From Undaria pinnatifida (taxonomy: Eukaryota > Sar > Phaeophyceae > Laminariales > Alariaceae): a DNA stretch of 64,000 nt. Under the pieces are notes generated by a model that saw only the letters and a program-made list of their open reading frames with translations, made no database searches and was not told where the DNA came from. The translations under genes and the position numbers were made by a program. Positions within the stretch are counted from its first letter, which is position 1; every line of letters begins with the position of its first letter. The DNA is taken from NCBI GenBank assembly GCA_012845835.1, contig JABAKD010000002.1:4046001-4110000 (forward strand). Reading direction: 5' to 3'. Positions 30,941 through 42,856 of this stretch are shown here, one piece after another.

Positions 30941-31589
30941 AACACTCCCAATTCATCAAGGAAAATCACGCGAAATGCTGGTGTACGGGGTACGAGAACA
31001 CAACAAAAAAAGCCAGGCGGGGGGGGGGGGGGCATTACTCCACCGTAGACTTTCGCTCGTAGGCTCGGAGTGCGTTTGTCCACAATGCAATAGTCCGTTC
31101 GTTATCACACGAGGAAGTGCCATGCAATCGGTCATGGACCCTCCCGTTCATATATCAAGATCTCTAGAGCTCACAAGAAACGCCAATAAATGGTGGTATC
31201 AGCCCCGAGGACTTCCCCTCGTAGGCTCGGAGTGCGTTTTTCCACCATGCGATAGTTCGTTCGTAATCACACGGGAAAGTGCCATTCTATTGGCCATGGA
31301 CCGTTTCCCGTTCGTATATCAAGATCTCCAGAGCTCATTAGAAACGCCAACAACGGCAGAGGGACTCCCTCAAAACATGTATCAAACCATTATATTCACG
31401 GTAAAATGCCCAATGGTAAGCCCACAGCGGTACAACCGCGGTCGCGCGAGTCGGTACACTGTACAGCAGTACCTCCGTTTCCCTTGCCGCCTCGGTAAGG
31501 CATGCTGCGAGGCATGCCCTGGCAGACTAATAGCGTGTGAAGGTGGTCTTTCTGGCGGGCATGAGGCCGGACTCACCCTCAATGAGTGA
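30846..31589 (+). CDS. Doubtful 247-codon ORF over a tandem duplication
   Basis: The frame starts inside repeat R4, crosses a G run and a 162-bp tandem duplication, and ends inside the family K element. The duplication is a multiple of three, so the protein contains LVGSECVCPQC...FVITRGSA and LVGSECVFPPC...FVITRESA. The C-terminus is encoded by family K repeat DNA, which argues against a real protein. The frame is listed because of its length only. Confidence 0.15.
31056..31379 (+). repeat. Two-unit 162-bp tandem duplication
   Basis: CTCGTAGGCTCGGAGTGCG occurs at 31,056 and 31,218, and the units stay alignable to GAAACGCCAA in each. They differ at scattered positions, so the duplication is not recent. 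Confidence 0.8.
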
Positions 31590-32255
31590 CGTCTTCTTGC
31601 TGCTGCGTGTGGCCGCGAGGCGTTTTGGCGTGGCGGTAGAGTTGGGTCGTACGTGGTGTGTTTGGCATGGTAACCGTTTTAGGCAGCAGCGGCGAAGCAG
31701 CAATGCTTAATCGGGATGCTCCTGCGCGGAGGCAGGCGCCACCACGAGCCACACTACGACGCAGTCTCGGTTCGCGTGGAGGGAGCTGCGCCAGCAGGAG
31801 GCTGGATCCGACGACAAAGGAGGCGGGCGCTTGAGCGTCGACGGGTGGGAAAGGGACGAATTAAACTCTCCCTGACCGAGAATTTTAATTTTCAGATCAG
31901 CACCGCAAGCTGCGAGTAGCATTTTATTGTTTGGGACGGGGTAGAAGGGGAACCGATTAGAATTGAGTGTCAACCGAGTGAGCGAGGGCGATGAGGGGGC
32001 CATGGAGAACCACCGCAGGAGGATGGCACACGGAGACCCACGACCGGACGCACACCATCACCACGAGGGCAGCAATCGTCGTTTTTCTGGGTTCTTTGAC
32101 GAGGCAGTAGTAGTGCAACATGATACTTACTACGTCACTGATTTTTGTAGAGTTGGTAAAAGAGTTGTATACCCTTCATGGGGAACGACCCCCGCAATCT
32201 TCAGGCACGGGCGTCGTGGCTGCGCTGCAACCTGGCAGATAACTAGGGAAGACAG

Positions 32256-33850
32256 GGCAACCGTCCCTAGGACCAGCCATGGACATTGGTTCCGAGGCCG
32301 ACAAACGCCGGAGCTCCTCCTTTATTTCTTACCTGGCACAATAGTGTTGAGGCGGCCATACGCCAAAATACATTCTCGTACCACCACCCAACGACCCTCG
32401 ACATCAACCACCGCCGTTTCAGTTCGTATCCGTAGCTTCGGCAACGGTACACCTGAGACAGGCAATCTCATCCATAGGCAGAGGCAATAATTGCTTTATT
32501 CGATTGGCGGCGGCTTTCCCCCCCTAACCCACCGTGTTGCAAACGAGTCATCCTTTTTCGGTCCCGGCATTTCTCACGGAACCCTCCAACTATCGACGTC
32601 GCTCCCTCCCTTTCAAACGCGACAGAACATCTCTGCGGCTCCCCCTCCCTCCACCCCGGCTGGTTTCCACGGAACACCTCTGTCCCGGCCCCCCTCATTG
32701 CCGCGGAGGCGCACCCGCCGAATCCCACACGCCTTTTTCCACCCCGACGTGTTATCAAAGAGCCACCTTGCTTCGGCCTCCGCCGATCTCGCCCAAACCA
32801 CGGCCCACCACTTGCACGTTTCCGACCACACGCGATCTAACAGAGCCAATTTGCACGGGTCTCGTCTTTCCCGCCGAAGGTCACCACCTGGCGATGTTCC
32901 CTACGACGCACTCGAGGATAGCAGCCATTCCCTGAATCTGGCTGGGTTAGCTTCCTCGACATCGTCACTGATTTATCCCCAACACCGCCGATCATCTTGA
33001 GATTGCAGCCGCCCTCCTTCTCACGGTCTGGTTAATTCTCCTTTCGACAAACGTTGGAGCCCCTACCGCCCCCTTTTAACGGCTACCCTGGCCCGAACTA
33101 CCCCGCCTTTATCATGCCACCAACGGTACCTCCCGGCCAGCTTTTCAGTTTACCCACCAGCGTACCCACCCCGACGAAGACTTTTCCGTCTTCCCCAACC
33201 ACGAGGAGCTCTTGGAGGCAGGTACGACCAAGCAAGAAGGTTGAGCCCAAAGACAACGGAGTATCGGTTTGGTTGGGCTCGCTCCCTCTCCTCTCCGCCG
33301 TACCTCTACCACTCCACCGCTCCCCTTTCTCCGAGTTTTTTTTTTTTTCTCGGGCTCTGGAACCTCCCGAGCCTGGTACGTATGTGACCTATTTAGCCAG
33401 CAATTGGGCCCTTCCACGGCGTGTTCGCTGCCCACGTCGAACGATGCGAGCATCCCATCCCGGGTATCGTTTTGAGTGGTCTAGTCCCCCCTCTCTTGTG
33501 ACCCATCAACACCACCCGCCCCCATCCACCACCGACGCGCAAACCGTGCACCTCCCGTGCTGGGCACCGACTTGAGTGGGCTCAACCCCCCCTCCCTCCT
33601 ACCCCATGCACCGCCAACGTTAAGTGAAGACACTTTCCGCAGCTCAATGTTGCGGACCATACATAGCAAAACACCATCGACCGCTTCTCTGCCCCAAAAC
33701 CTTCTTCGGGTCTATTTTGTCCCACGACATCGCCTTCGGTTCGCTAGCCAGCTCCAAGCGAGGCGCCGCGGGCGGGCGCTGGCGCTCCGCCTCGATCGGC
33801 TTTCACGCCGTCCTTCGTGGAGCGTTCATGGATATTTTTATGGTTGTTTT
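32256..33850 (+). other. Extra 1.6-kb pyrimidine-rich module in family K copy 2
   Basis: Comparison with the nested copy (35,851-36,000) shows homology before about 32,256 and again from CACTGCATGCCCGCGG near 33,872, but nothing in between. The module is strongly C/T-biased on the plus strand. Open frames of 169, 173 and 124 codons there are Pro/Ser/Leu-rich, probably a result of composition. It may be an inserted sequence, or a part lost from the shorter copy. Confidence 0.5.
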
Positions 33851-34033
33851 TGTTTCCGGTTGGTATTTTTTCACTGCATGCCCGCGGATCGTCACTCTGA
33901 CAGCACTCCAGACAGCAGGCAGGCGCGTTAGTCTGTGCTCACGATTACTGTACTGTTCGTACTAAGAAAGGCAGCCCAACCGCTGAAGTTTGTAAGCGCG
34001 AGTTGGTTAGTTGTGGGAACGAGGAAAGTCTAT

Positions 34034-34336
34034 CGTCGCCCCGGTGCCGTATCGGGTTATTCTCGAGCCTGGTTTAGGTCAGTTTCGTGAGATCAAATCC
34101 TCCCGAGTGCATACTCGTATCTACTCGTGGGGACTTTTTCTTGTCCACAAAATGACTTGCGGAAAGTCGCGAGAGCGTGAGTTGGCAACATCCCTCGATG
34201 AAAAATCGATGAGCAGTAAGATTTGCTGAACCCTGTGCGTGATAAAAATTGAAGGAAAGAGCTGGGGGGGGAGAAGGGACGTCACCTGTGACCACAGCTT
34301 GTCCAGAGGCTGAAAAGTAGATTTGTAAAAAAAAAA
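34034..34336 (+). mobile_element. tRNA-like SINE, copy 1
   Basis: This 303-bp insertion ends in ten A. Near its 5' end GTGCCGTATCGGG resembles a pol III A box, and GATCAAATC fits the B-box consensus GWTCRANNC about 50 bp later. The nested family K copy lacks the insertion: CTCTATGCTGTAG at 36,128-36,140 is the empty site, against CTAT...TGCTGTAG here. A related copy lies at 37,110. No target duplication longer than a base or two is visible. Confidence 0.7.
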
Positions 34337-34444
34337 TGCTGTAGTTGAGTGGAGTTCAGTGTGCACATTAAAAAATTCACTTGGGTGCCTTCTTCCTCCT
34401 GTCGTGCGTTTTAGTGGGGAGAGCGTAGTATATTCCGGACAAAT

Positions 34445-34635
34445 TTTGATTTTCTTTTCTTTTCTTTTTTTTTTTTACTCTTCTTATTTTTTCCTTGCTA
34501 TTTGTCTTGTCTTTTCTTGCTTTTCTTGTCTTTTTCTTCTCTTTGCTTGCCTTTTTCGTTTTGTTTCGTTTTTTTCTTCTCTTTTCTTTCCTTTCCTTTA
34601 TCTTCTTTTCTTTTCTTTGTTCCTTTTCCTCCAAT
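34445..34635 (+). repeat. Pyrimidine (TTCTTTTC) tract
   Basis: About 190 bp of almost pure C/T on the plus strand, mainly TTTTC units. It is a constant part of family K (also at 8,290-8,415 and 37,720-37,757). ORFs here are composition artefacts. Confidence 0.85.
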
Positions 34636-34749
34636 TGACTTATACCTGTCGTGCGTATGCGGAGTGATAGATACTACGTGTAATATATACGTGGTAGTCT
34701 TCCTTGGGTGGCCGTCGGAATATTTGGTTTCTCCAGGCGTGAGTAGTGA

Positions 34750-36372
<1,623 letters not shown>

Positions 36373-36604
36373 AGTGAGACGTACGAGTATGGTATGCACC
36401 GGCCTAGACCTGGCACATCGTAGTTGTCGTAGACTAACTCCCGATTTCACTTCTATATTTTCTGGTGGAGGCATGAATTGCGTCAGCTGTGATATATGCG
36501 TGTACCACCTTGGGTTGCGTGTGTTTTTTCCTGGGGTATTCCTCAGCTCCAGAGTGACTGGATCCTTTCCTGTGACCACGGACTTGATTATGCGAGTTAC
36601 TGTG

Positions 36605-37085
<481 letters not shown>

Positions 37086-37109
37086 ATCAGCAGTAGCCTA
37101 TGCATAGCC

Positions 37110-37407
37110 GGTCGCCCCGGTGGCGTATCAGGGTATCCTCGAGCCAACTATAGGTCGGTTTCATGACTTCGAATCCCCCCGAGTTCAAACTCGTATAGAT
37201 TCGCGGTGACATTTTCTTGTGCACAAATTGACACGGAAGGGCGAGCGCGTGAGTTAGCAACACTAGATGAAAAATCGGCGATCAATGGTATTGCGCGGAA
37301 CCCTAAGCGCGATAAAAAATTTAAGGCAAGAACAGGGGGTGAGAAGGGACGACACTTACCTGTGACCAGGGCTTGTCCAGAGAAGCTGGAAAGCAAATGT
37401 GTGTGAG
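37110..37407 (+). mobile_element. tRNA-like SINE, copy 2
   Basis: It starts GGTCGCCCCGGTGGCGTATC, matching copy 1 at 34,034. A-box-like TGGCGTATCAGGG is followed about 45 bp later by ACTTCGAATCC, close to a tRNA B box. Shared later blocks are TTTTTCTTGT/ATTTTCTTGT with CACAAA, GATGAAAAATCG, GATAAAAA, GAGAAGGGACG and ACCTGTGACCA. The tail is GTGTGAGAGCAAGAAAG, not pure A. Confidence 0.6.
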
Positions 37408-37689
37408 AGCAAGAAAGAACACACAACGTCGTGACGTACACGATGACTTCACGAAATTCGTTACCTGTTCTGGCGACGGTACGCATACATACGCACTTTC
37501 AATGAAAAACAATATTTTCTGCTGGTATTTTCTGCTGTACCTGGTATGTGCTTAGTATTTCAGCTTTCAGGCCTAAGCGCAATCCTCGTGTGATACGATA
37601 CGTGGAAGGTGATACGGTGAAAAGGGTTCGTAAATCACAACCAAAAGCCACTGCTTCATTGATTGTTATTTTCTGTCATTTTATGTTTC

Positions 37690-39600
37690 ATTTTTGCTCT
37701 CTTCCCCTGCATGTGTATTTCACTTTTCTTTGTTTTCGTTTGTTTTTTGTTTTTCCAATTGACTTGAGTCTGACATGCGCATGCTTAGTGATGGGTACTC
37801 TTTGTAATATATTTATGGAGTATCACACACAGCTTGCAAATATGAGTTTCGAAAAAATCTTCGATCTCAGAGCTGGACTGGAGCGTATATATTATAAAAA
37901 TTAAATACACTCCAGCTGTGAGATCGAATATTTCAAATATTTTGTCGAAACTCATCATTGCACAGTGCAAGCTGTGTGTGATACTCCGATCGCGCTTAAT
38001 ACGGGTTGTGTGTCCTCATTAAGGATATAGCTTGGCGACTCCCCTTGCAACTACAGTGTAGCTACCAGGGTCAACAGGGTGATGTTAGGCAGTCTGTGCG
38101 CGGAAACTATAAAACCTGTTTCTGAGGAGGACAAAATCTGACAGCTGTGTAAGGAAATGCATCAGTTTATCAAGTGAATCCTGGAGGTCGAATATCCGGT
38201 GAGGGGAGGGCGGAGTTTTTAAGGACGTGGGGGCCTGATTTTGATCAAAAAAGGGGCGGGAGGGGGGGGAAGGGGGAAGGGGCACGGGTGGGGCAGGTCT
38301 ATTTGTGCGTGGAAACTATGAATATTTCTTGTGAGGGAGGGGGAATGTGGCGGGGGGGGGGGGGGGGGGGCGGGGGGGGGAGGGCTTTAGGTCGCATAGA
38401 TGTAGGGGTTGGCTATACGCGGGGTGCTAGGTCTAGGCGATGGTGCGGGTGTTCGGTGAAGAACGGGGCGTTAGGGACGGGGGTTGGTGGGAATTGCCGC
38501 AGCGGCATGGACGGCTCCGAAACGATAACGAGGCGATATCCAGGGCGTGGAAGTGTTTATTACTCTGGCGGATTTCGATAGTAGGTGGGGCGTTTATGCA
38601 GGAGGAAACAATCGGAACAAGAAAAAAGAAAAGAAAAAAAAGAAAAGAGCGTGAAAAAAAAAGAGCTTATATATATGACTTACCCCCAGGATATACATGA
38701 TAAACTGATGCATTATTTCCAAAACCGTCACATTTATCCCCTCAAAATAATGAATAGTTTTCACGCACATATTGAGCTGCCCCACACGCCCCACCCCCGC
38801 CCCAACCCCCCCCGCCTCCTAATAAACTGGTGCCAAAACCGTCAGATTTATCCCCTTGAAAGGATTTACAACTTACATGCACAAATTGCCCCCCCCTTCC
38901 CCCCCCCCCCCCCACCCCCCCCCCCCCCTCCTCCAAATCCGCTCGCTTTTGATCAAAACTAGGCCCCCACGTCCTTCAAAACTCCGCCCCCCCCCCCCTC
39001 ACCGGTCATTCGACTTACAAGATTCACTTGATAAAAGGATACATTTCCCTCCACAGCTGTCGGATTTTGTCCCCTTCAGAAGCGGATTTTATAGTTTCCG
39101 CGCACAGACTGACTAAAATCACCCTGTTGACCCTGATAGCTGCACTGTAGTTGTAAGGGGAGTCGCCGGCCTATATCCTTAATGAGGACACACAACTCGT
39201 AATGCGCGCGATCGGAGTATCACACACAGCTTGCAAAGATGAGTTTCGACGAAATCTTCGATCTCACAGCTGGAGTGTATTTTCATATTTTATAATATAT
39301 ATTTTGTATTTATGTACGTGGTAGTCTTTTCTGGGTGGCAAGGGGTGTGGTCGGTTTTTTAGGCGCGAGTAGTGAGACGACGAGCCAGTCAGTATGACCG
39401 TAGGCTGAATCACGGTTTTTCATATATATATATTCTGGCGAACACTTGGCGAAGACATGAACTGCGTCAGCAATGTGATACATGCTACCGTTCGTTCGTT
39501 TGTGGGGTATTCGTCCACGCCAGAGTGACTGGAGCCTATCCTGTGACCACGGACTTGGTCATGAGAACAACAACTGTTACAGCGGTGTACTAAGTAGTTG
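37690..39600 (+). mobile_element. Family K retroposon, copy 4, split by family G elements
   Basis: The left half (pyrimidine tract, CCAATTGACTTGAG, GTGATGGGTACTC) ends at 37,817. The right half resumes at 39,315 with ACGTGGTAGTCTTTTCTGGG, then GCGAGTAGTGAGACG and CCACGGACTTGGTCATGAG, ending GAACAACAAC. The two halves are contiguous in copies 1 and 2. Confidence 0.75.
37818..39306. repeat. Family G composite with inverted copies
   Basis: A short reversed end fragment (37,818-37,885), a plus copy (37,886 to about 38,625) and a minus copy (about 38,670-39,306) lie together. The two large copies form an inverted repeat with arms of about 600 bp around an A-rich spacer. TATTTATG stands on both sides (37,810-37,817 and 39,307-39,314), a possible 8-bp target duplication. 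The minus copy contains an extra internal module. G/C runs reach 20 bases at about 38,352-38,371. Confidence 0.75.
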
Positions 39601-39850
39601 TCTTCATATGATGCTCCTTCCCCGCTGACTCGCCCCCCCCCTGAAGGCGGCTGATCGAAAACGCACGTACATGTGTCGATATGTAGCGACGAATATCCGA
39701 ACGAAATCTGAGGTTTCGCTTACAATACCGGCGTGCGACATGAAAATCTTGGAGGCGTTTTCAGGAAACATTTAGAGCTCTCATGGACATTCTAATCGGA
39801 TTTGCCATATTATGGTTATAAATTGAATCTACCAAGAGATACATGATAAG

Positions 39851-40795
39851 CGATCGGAGTATCACACACACTCTTGCAAAGATGAGTTCCGACCAAATCT
39901 TTGATCTCACAGCCTTAGTGTATTTGTAAATTATATAAATATGTGACCTAAGCCTATTGAACCCCCCTCCGCCCCCCCCTCCTTTTCTCTTTTTTTTTTT
40001 CTTCCGCTCTCTCTTGCTCAAACGCCGCACTTAATATCGAAATACGCCAGAGTAATAAACACTTCCACGCGCTGGATACCACCTCATTGTCTTTCTACAG
40101 TAGAGCCATCCATGCCACTGCCCCCCCCCCCCGCCCCAAACGCCCCTCCTTCTCCACCACCCGCACCATCGCCTAGACCTAGCAACACGCGTATATCAAA
40201 CCCTTACACCTATGCGACCTGTAGCCCCCCCCCCCCCCCCCCCCCAGCTCCCCAGCTCCCCACCCCAACCCCACCCCCTCGAACACTCCGCCCTCTACTC
40301 ACTGGTTGTGTACGACTTACAGGATATACATGATAAACTGGTGCACTCTTTCCAAAACCGTCACGTTTATCCCCTTGAAAGAATGCAAAGTTTCCACGCA
40401 CAAATTGAGCTGCCCCCCCCGCCCCCACCCCCTTCCCCCCCCCCGGACCCCTTTTGATCAAAACCAGGCCCCCACGTCCTTAATAACTCCGCCCTCCCCT
40501 CACCGGTTATTCGACCTTCAGGATTCACTTGATAAACTGATGCATTTCCTTCCACAGCTGTCAGACTTTGTCCCCCTCAGAAACGGGTTTTATAGTTTCC
40601 GCACGCTGACTAACATCACCCTGTTGACTCTGATAGCTACACTGTAGTTGCAAGGGGAGTCGCCGACCTATATCGTTAATGAGCACACACAACCCGTAAT
40701 ACGCGCAATCGGAGTATCACACACAACTTGGAATGATGAGTTTCGACAAAATATTCGATCTCAAAGCTTAAGTGTATATATATATTAAAATTTGT
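39851..40795 (-). repeat. Family G repeats in tandem, minus orientation
   Basis: An end fragment (39,851-39,940: CGATCGGAGTATCACACAC to the AT-rich terminus) is followed directly by a near-complete copy beginning ATGTGACCTAAGCC at 39,941 and ending near 40,795. The tandem order is the same as at 38-1,575. Runs of 9-18 C separate the modules. Confidence 0.8.
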
Positions 40796-41480
40796 TTTAT
40801 AATAATACCACCTCCTCCCCAGCTTTTGCTCTTAGTTATATTCTTTTCTTACTATTTAAACCGCTCGGCGGATTCTGTCGAAAACACACCTAGCTCCCCA
40901 CCCGCCGGCTACAGACCTCCACGATACGATTATGCGCCTGCCCCCGCCCCCGAACACTACAATGGGCAGGCTCAATAGTACAACGTCAAAGAAAAGTATG
41001 TTTCTAGCCATAACAAATTCATGTTTTCAATCAAGAGTTCAGTCAGTTCAAAAAAATAGTGGCACAACATGCAGAACATCTGCCAGGCGATGGTGGGTGT
41101 TTGGTAGGGCACGCACTTGCTTGGTGAAACCCGTACCCGTGCAAATCTCTTTAACCACGGAGAGGGTCTACTACTTGCCGACGGCGTGGAAACATCGCAG
41201 GATGGGCACTGTTTAGCAAATCACGCGCCCGGTTCTCATCATATTTTTTGTCCCATCCGTCGGCCCTATCTATCTGTTACGTATGTCCCCAAGGCAATAA
41301 TTATGAACCAAGTGAGTGGTGTTGGGCTTGTGTTTGTCGCAAAGTCTGCTCTACTCTGTTCTCTGTGTTCGGTGCGCGTAACGGTGACATCTATGGAAAC
41401 AGCTTGGGAACTCACTCTCTCCCGAATGGGTGCCATACTTTGGTGTGTGAACGTGACCCCGAGGTCTCTTAGATAAAAAA
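40796..41480. other. No gene recognised
   Basis: Flank of copia B. Short plus-strand frames (94 and 119 codons) overlap near 40,932-41,476 without known motifs. Confidence 0.4.
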
Positions 41481-41485
41481 GGTGC

Positions 41486-41815
41486 TGTTTGTTGATCCCT
41501 ACGAAGCGTGGAGGGCTTACCCGTTGAGCTGACAATAGTGGGGTAGTGGAGTCACCGGTATGAAGACAAATATAAGACGTACATATATATTACGTTGCTC
41601 CTAGTCAAGGCACATCGTGGAGAGGAGGAGACTCACTCGGAAAGAGAAGCACAACGAGGAGCACACCGAGGAACACAACGAGGAGTGACGGCGAAGTACC
41701 CAAAATCATTCTACCATTCCAATGTACCGCTACGATGTAGCCAACATATCACTGGAAACCCCCACAATACTCAACCGTCATCATATCCGCATCATATCCA
41801 AGCATACAATCAACA
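41486..41815 (-). repeat. 3' LTR of copia B
   Basis: 330 bp. In the minus orientation it begins TGTTGATTGTATGCTTGG and ends GATCAACAAACA. It matches the interrupted LTR at the other end. An imperfect repeat of AGGAGCACAACG-type words near 41,640-41,690 is present in both. Confidence 0.93.
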
Positions 41816-42196
41816 GCCTCCCTGCTTTGTAAATGATACGGCATAATGCCATATTGCCATACCAGGGTACATCGATTCAACGAAAAGCACGGTCAATCAA
41901 TATCCTCCTAGTACTACTGTGACAAGAAAGAAAGATTGCAGCACCACAGTCCTTGGAGAGCACTCCATAATTCTAGAGATACAATTCAGGGACTGTATCC
42001 AACATCAATCTTCACGAACCTAAGATCTGAGGCGATAATTCCTAAGTCCAAAAACAAAAAAACTCAAATCCGAAATCCATAGACCGAAAACTTAAAACTT
42101 AAATCAAAATTCCAAAAATCCAAAAACTCAAACATCGGCCTTAGAATCAGCACTCAGCCTTCCTTATAAAACGGTTGTCAGCTCCATAGAATAGAG

Positions 42197-42850
42197 GTGC
42201 CAACAAAAAACGTGATCGGACAGCAGTCTCAAAACTCACTTTCGAAATTTGACAAACGCCTCCCGGCTGAGTACATACCAGAATTCTATCCAGATTCCAA
42301 ATACTCAAATCCAGAGCAAATTAATGTCATACTAGACAACGCAATCGTGAAAAAATATTTTTTCAAAAGTCGAGAAACAGTTACTTGCCTCCCTAACTAT
42401 CATGCACTCTTAAAAGTACAAAAAATCATCTAATATAAGCAGAATAATCCGTCAAGGACAAATTCAAATCAGCTCGCCAAAAAGTTAGTTGCCCTCGGGT
42501 TCAAAAGTATCGACCTCGTCGAGTTTGAGACCTTTTTCCTACTTAACGAGCCGTAATCCTCTCAAGCGGTCAAGCGAATCCTTCCCCGCACAAGAGGTAA
42601 CAGGTTGGCGTGACCACTCCTTGCAGGATGAAATCTAAACGATTTGGCTCAGCTGGGTCTCATTACGGGGCTAGTTGAGAAAACCATAGACGCGGGGGTG
42701 ACCCCGGGTAGTTTACCAAAAATTGTTGTTGACGTCCCCAAGTCCCAAACATTCTCAAACTCCCTGCTCAAATATATTTTGTTAAAAAGTAGAAACAGCG
42801 AACCTAGCGTACTAAATCATGACATATTCTACCGTTCTCACAAAATCTAA
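42197..42850 (+). pseudogene. Antisense coding relic downstream of pol in copia B
   Basis: On the strand opposite to pol, one frame runs through the region between RNase H and the 3' LTR. It has 78 open codons (SKFDKRLPAEYIPEFYPD), a stop, a stretch with KKLVALGFKSIDLVEFETF, further stops near 42,555, 42,612 and 42,627, then 68 codons with PKIVVDVPKSQTFSNSLL. All pieces share the same frame, which suggests one decayed gene of about 220 codons and not chance. The upstream part is A-rich. I do not recognise the protein. It could be an antisense accessory ORF of the element or an insertion. Confidence 0.4.
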
Positions 42851-42856
42851 TGTTCA

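Noticed and set aside
37110-37200. Functional tRNA gene
   Set aside because: A- and B-box-like words are present but no acceptor stem or cloverleaf can be drawn. A SINE head fits better.
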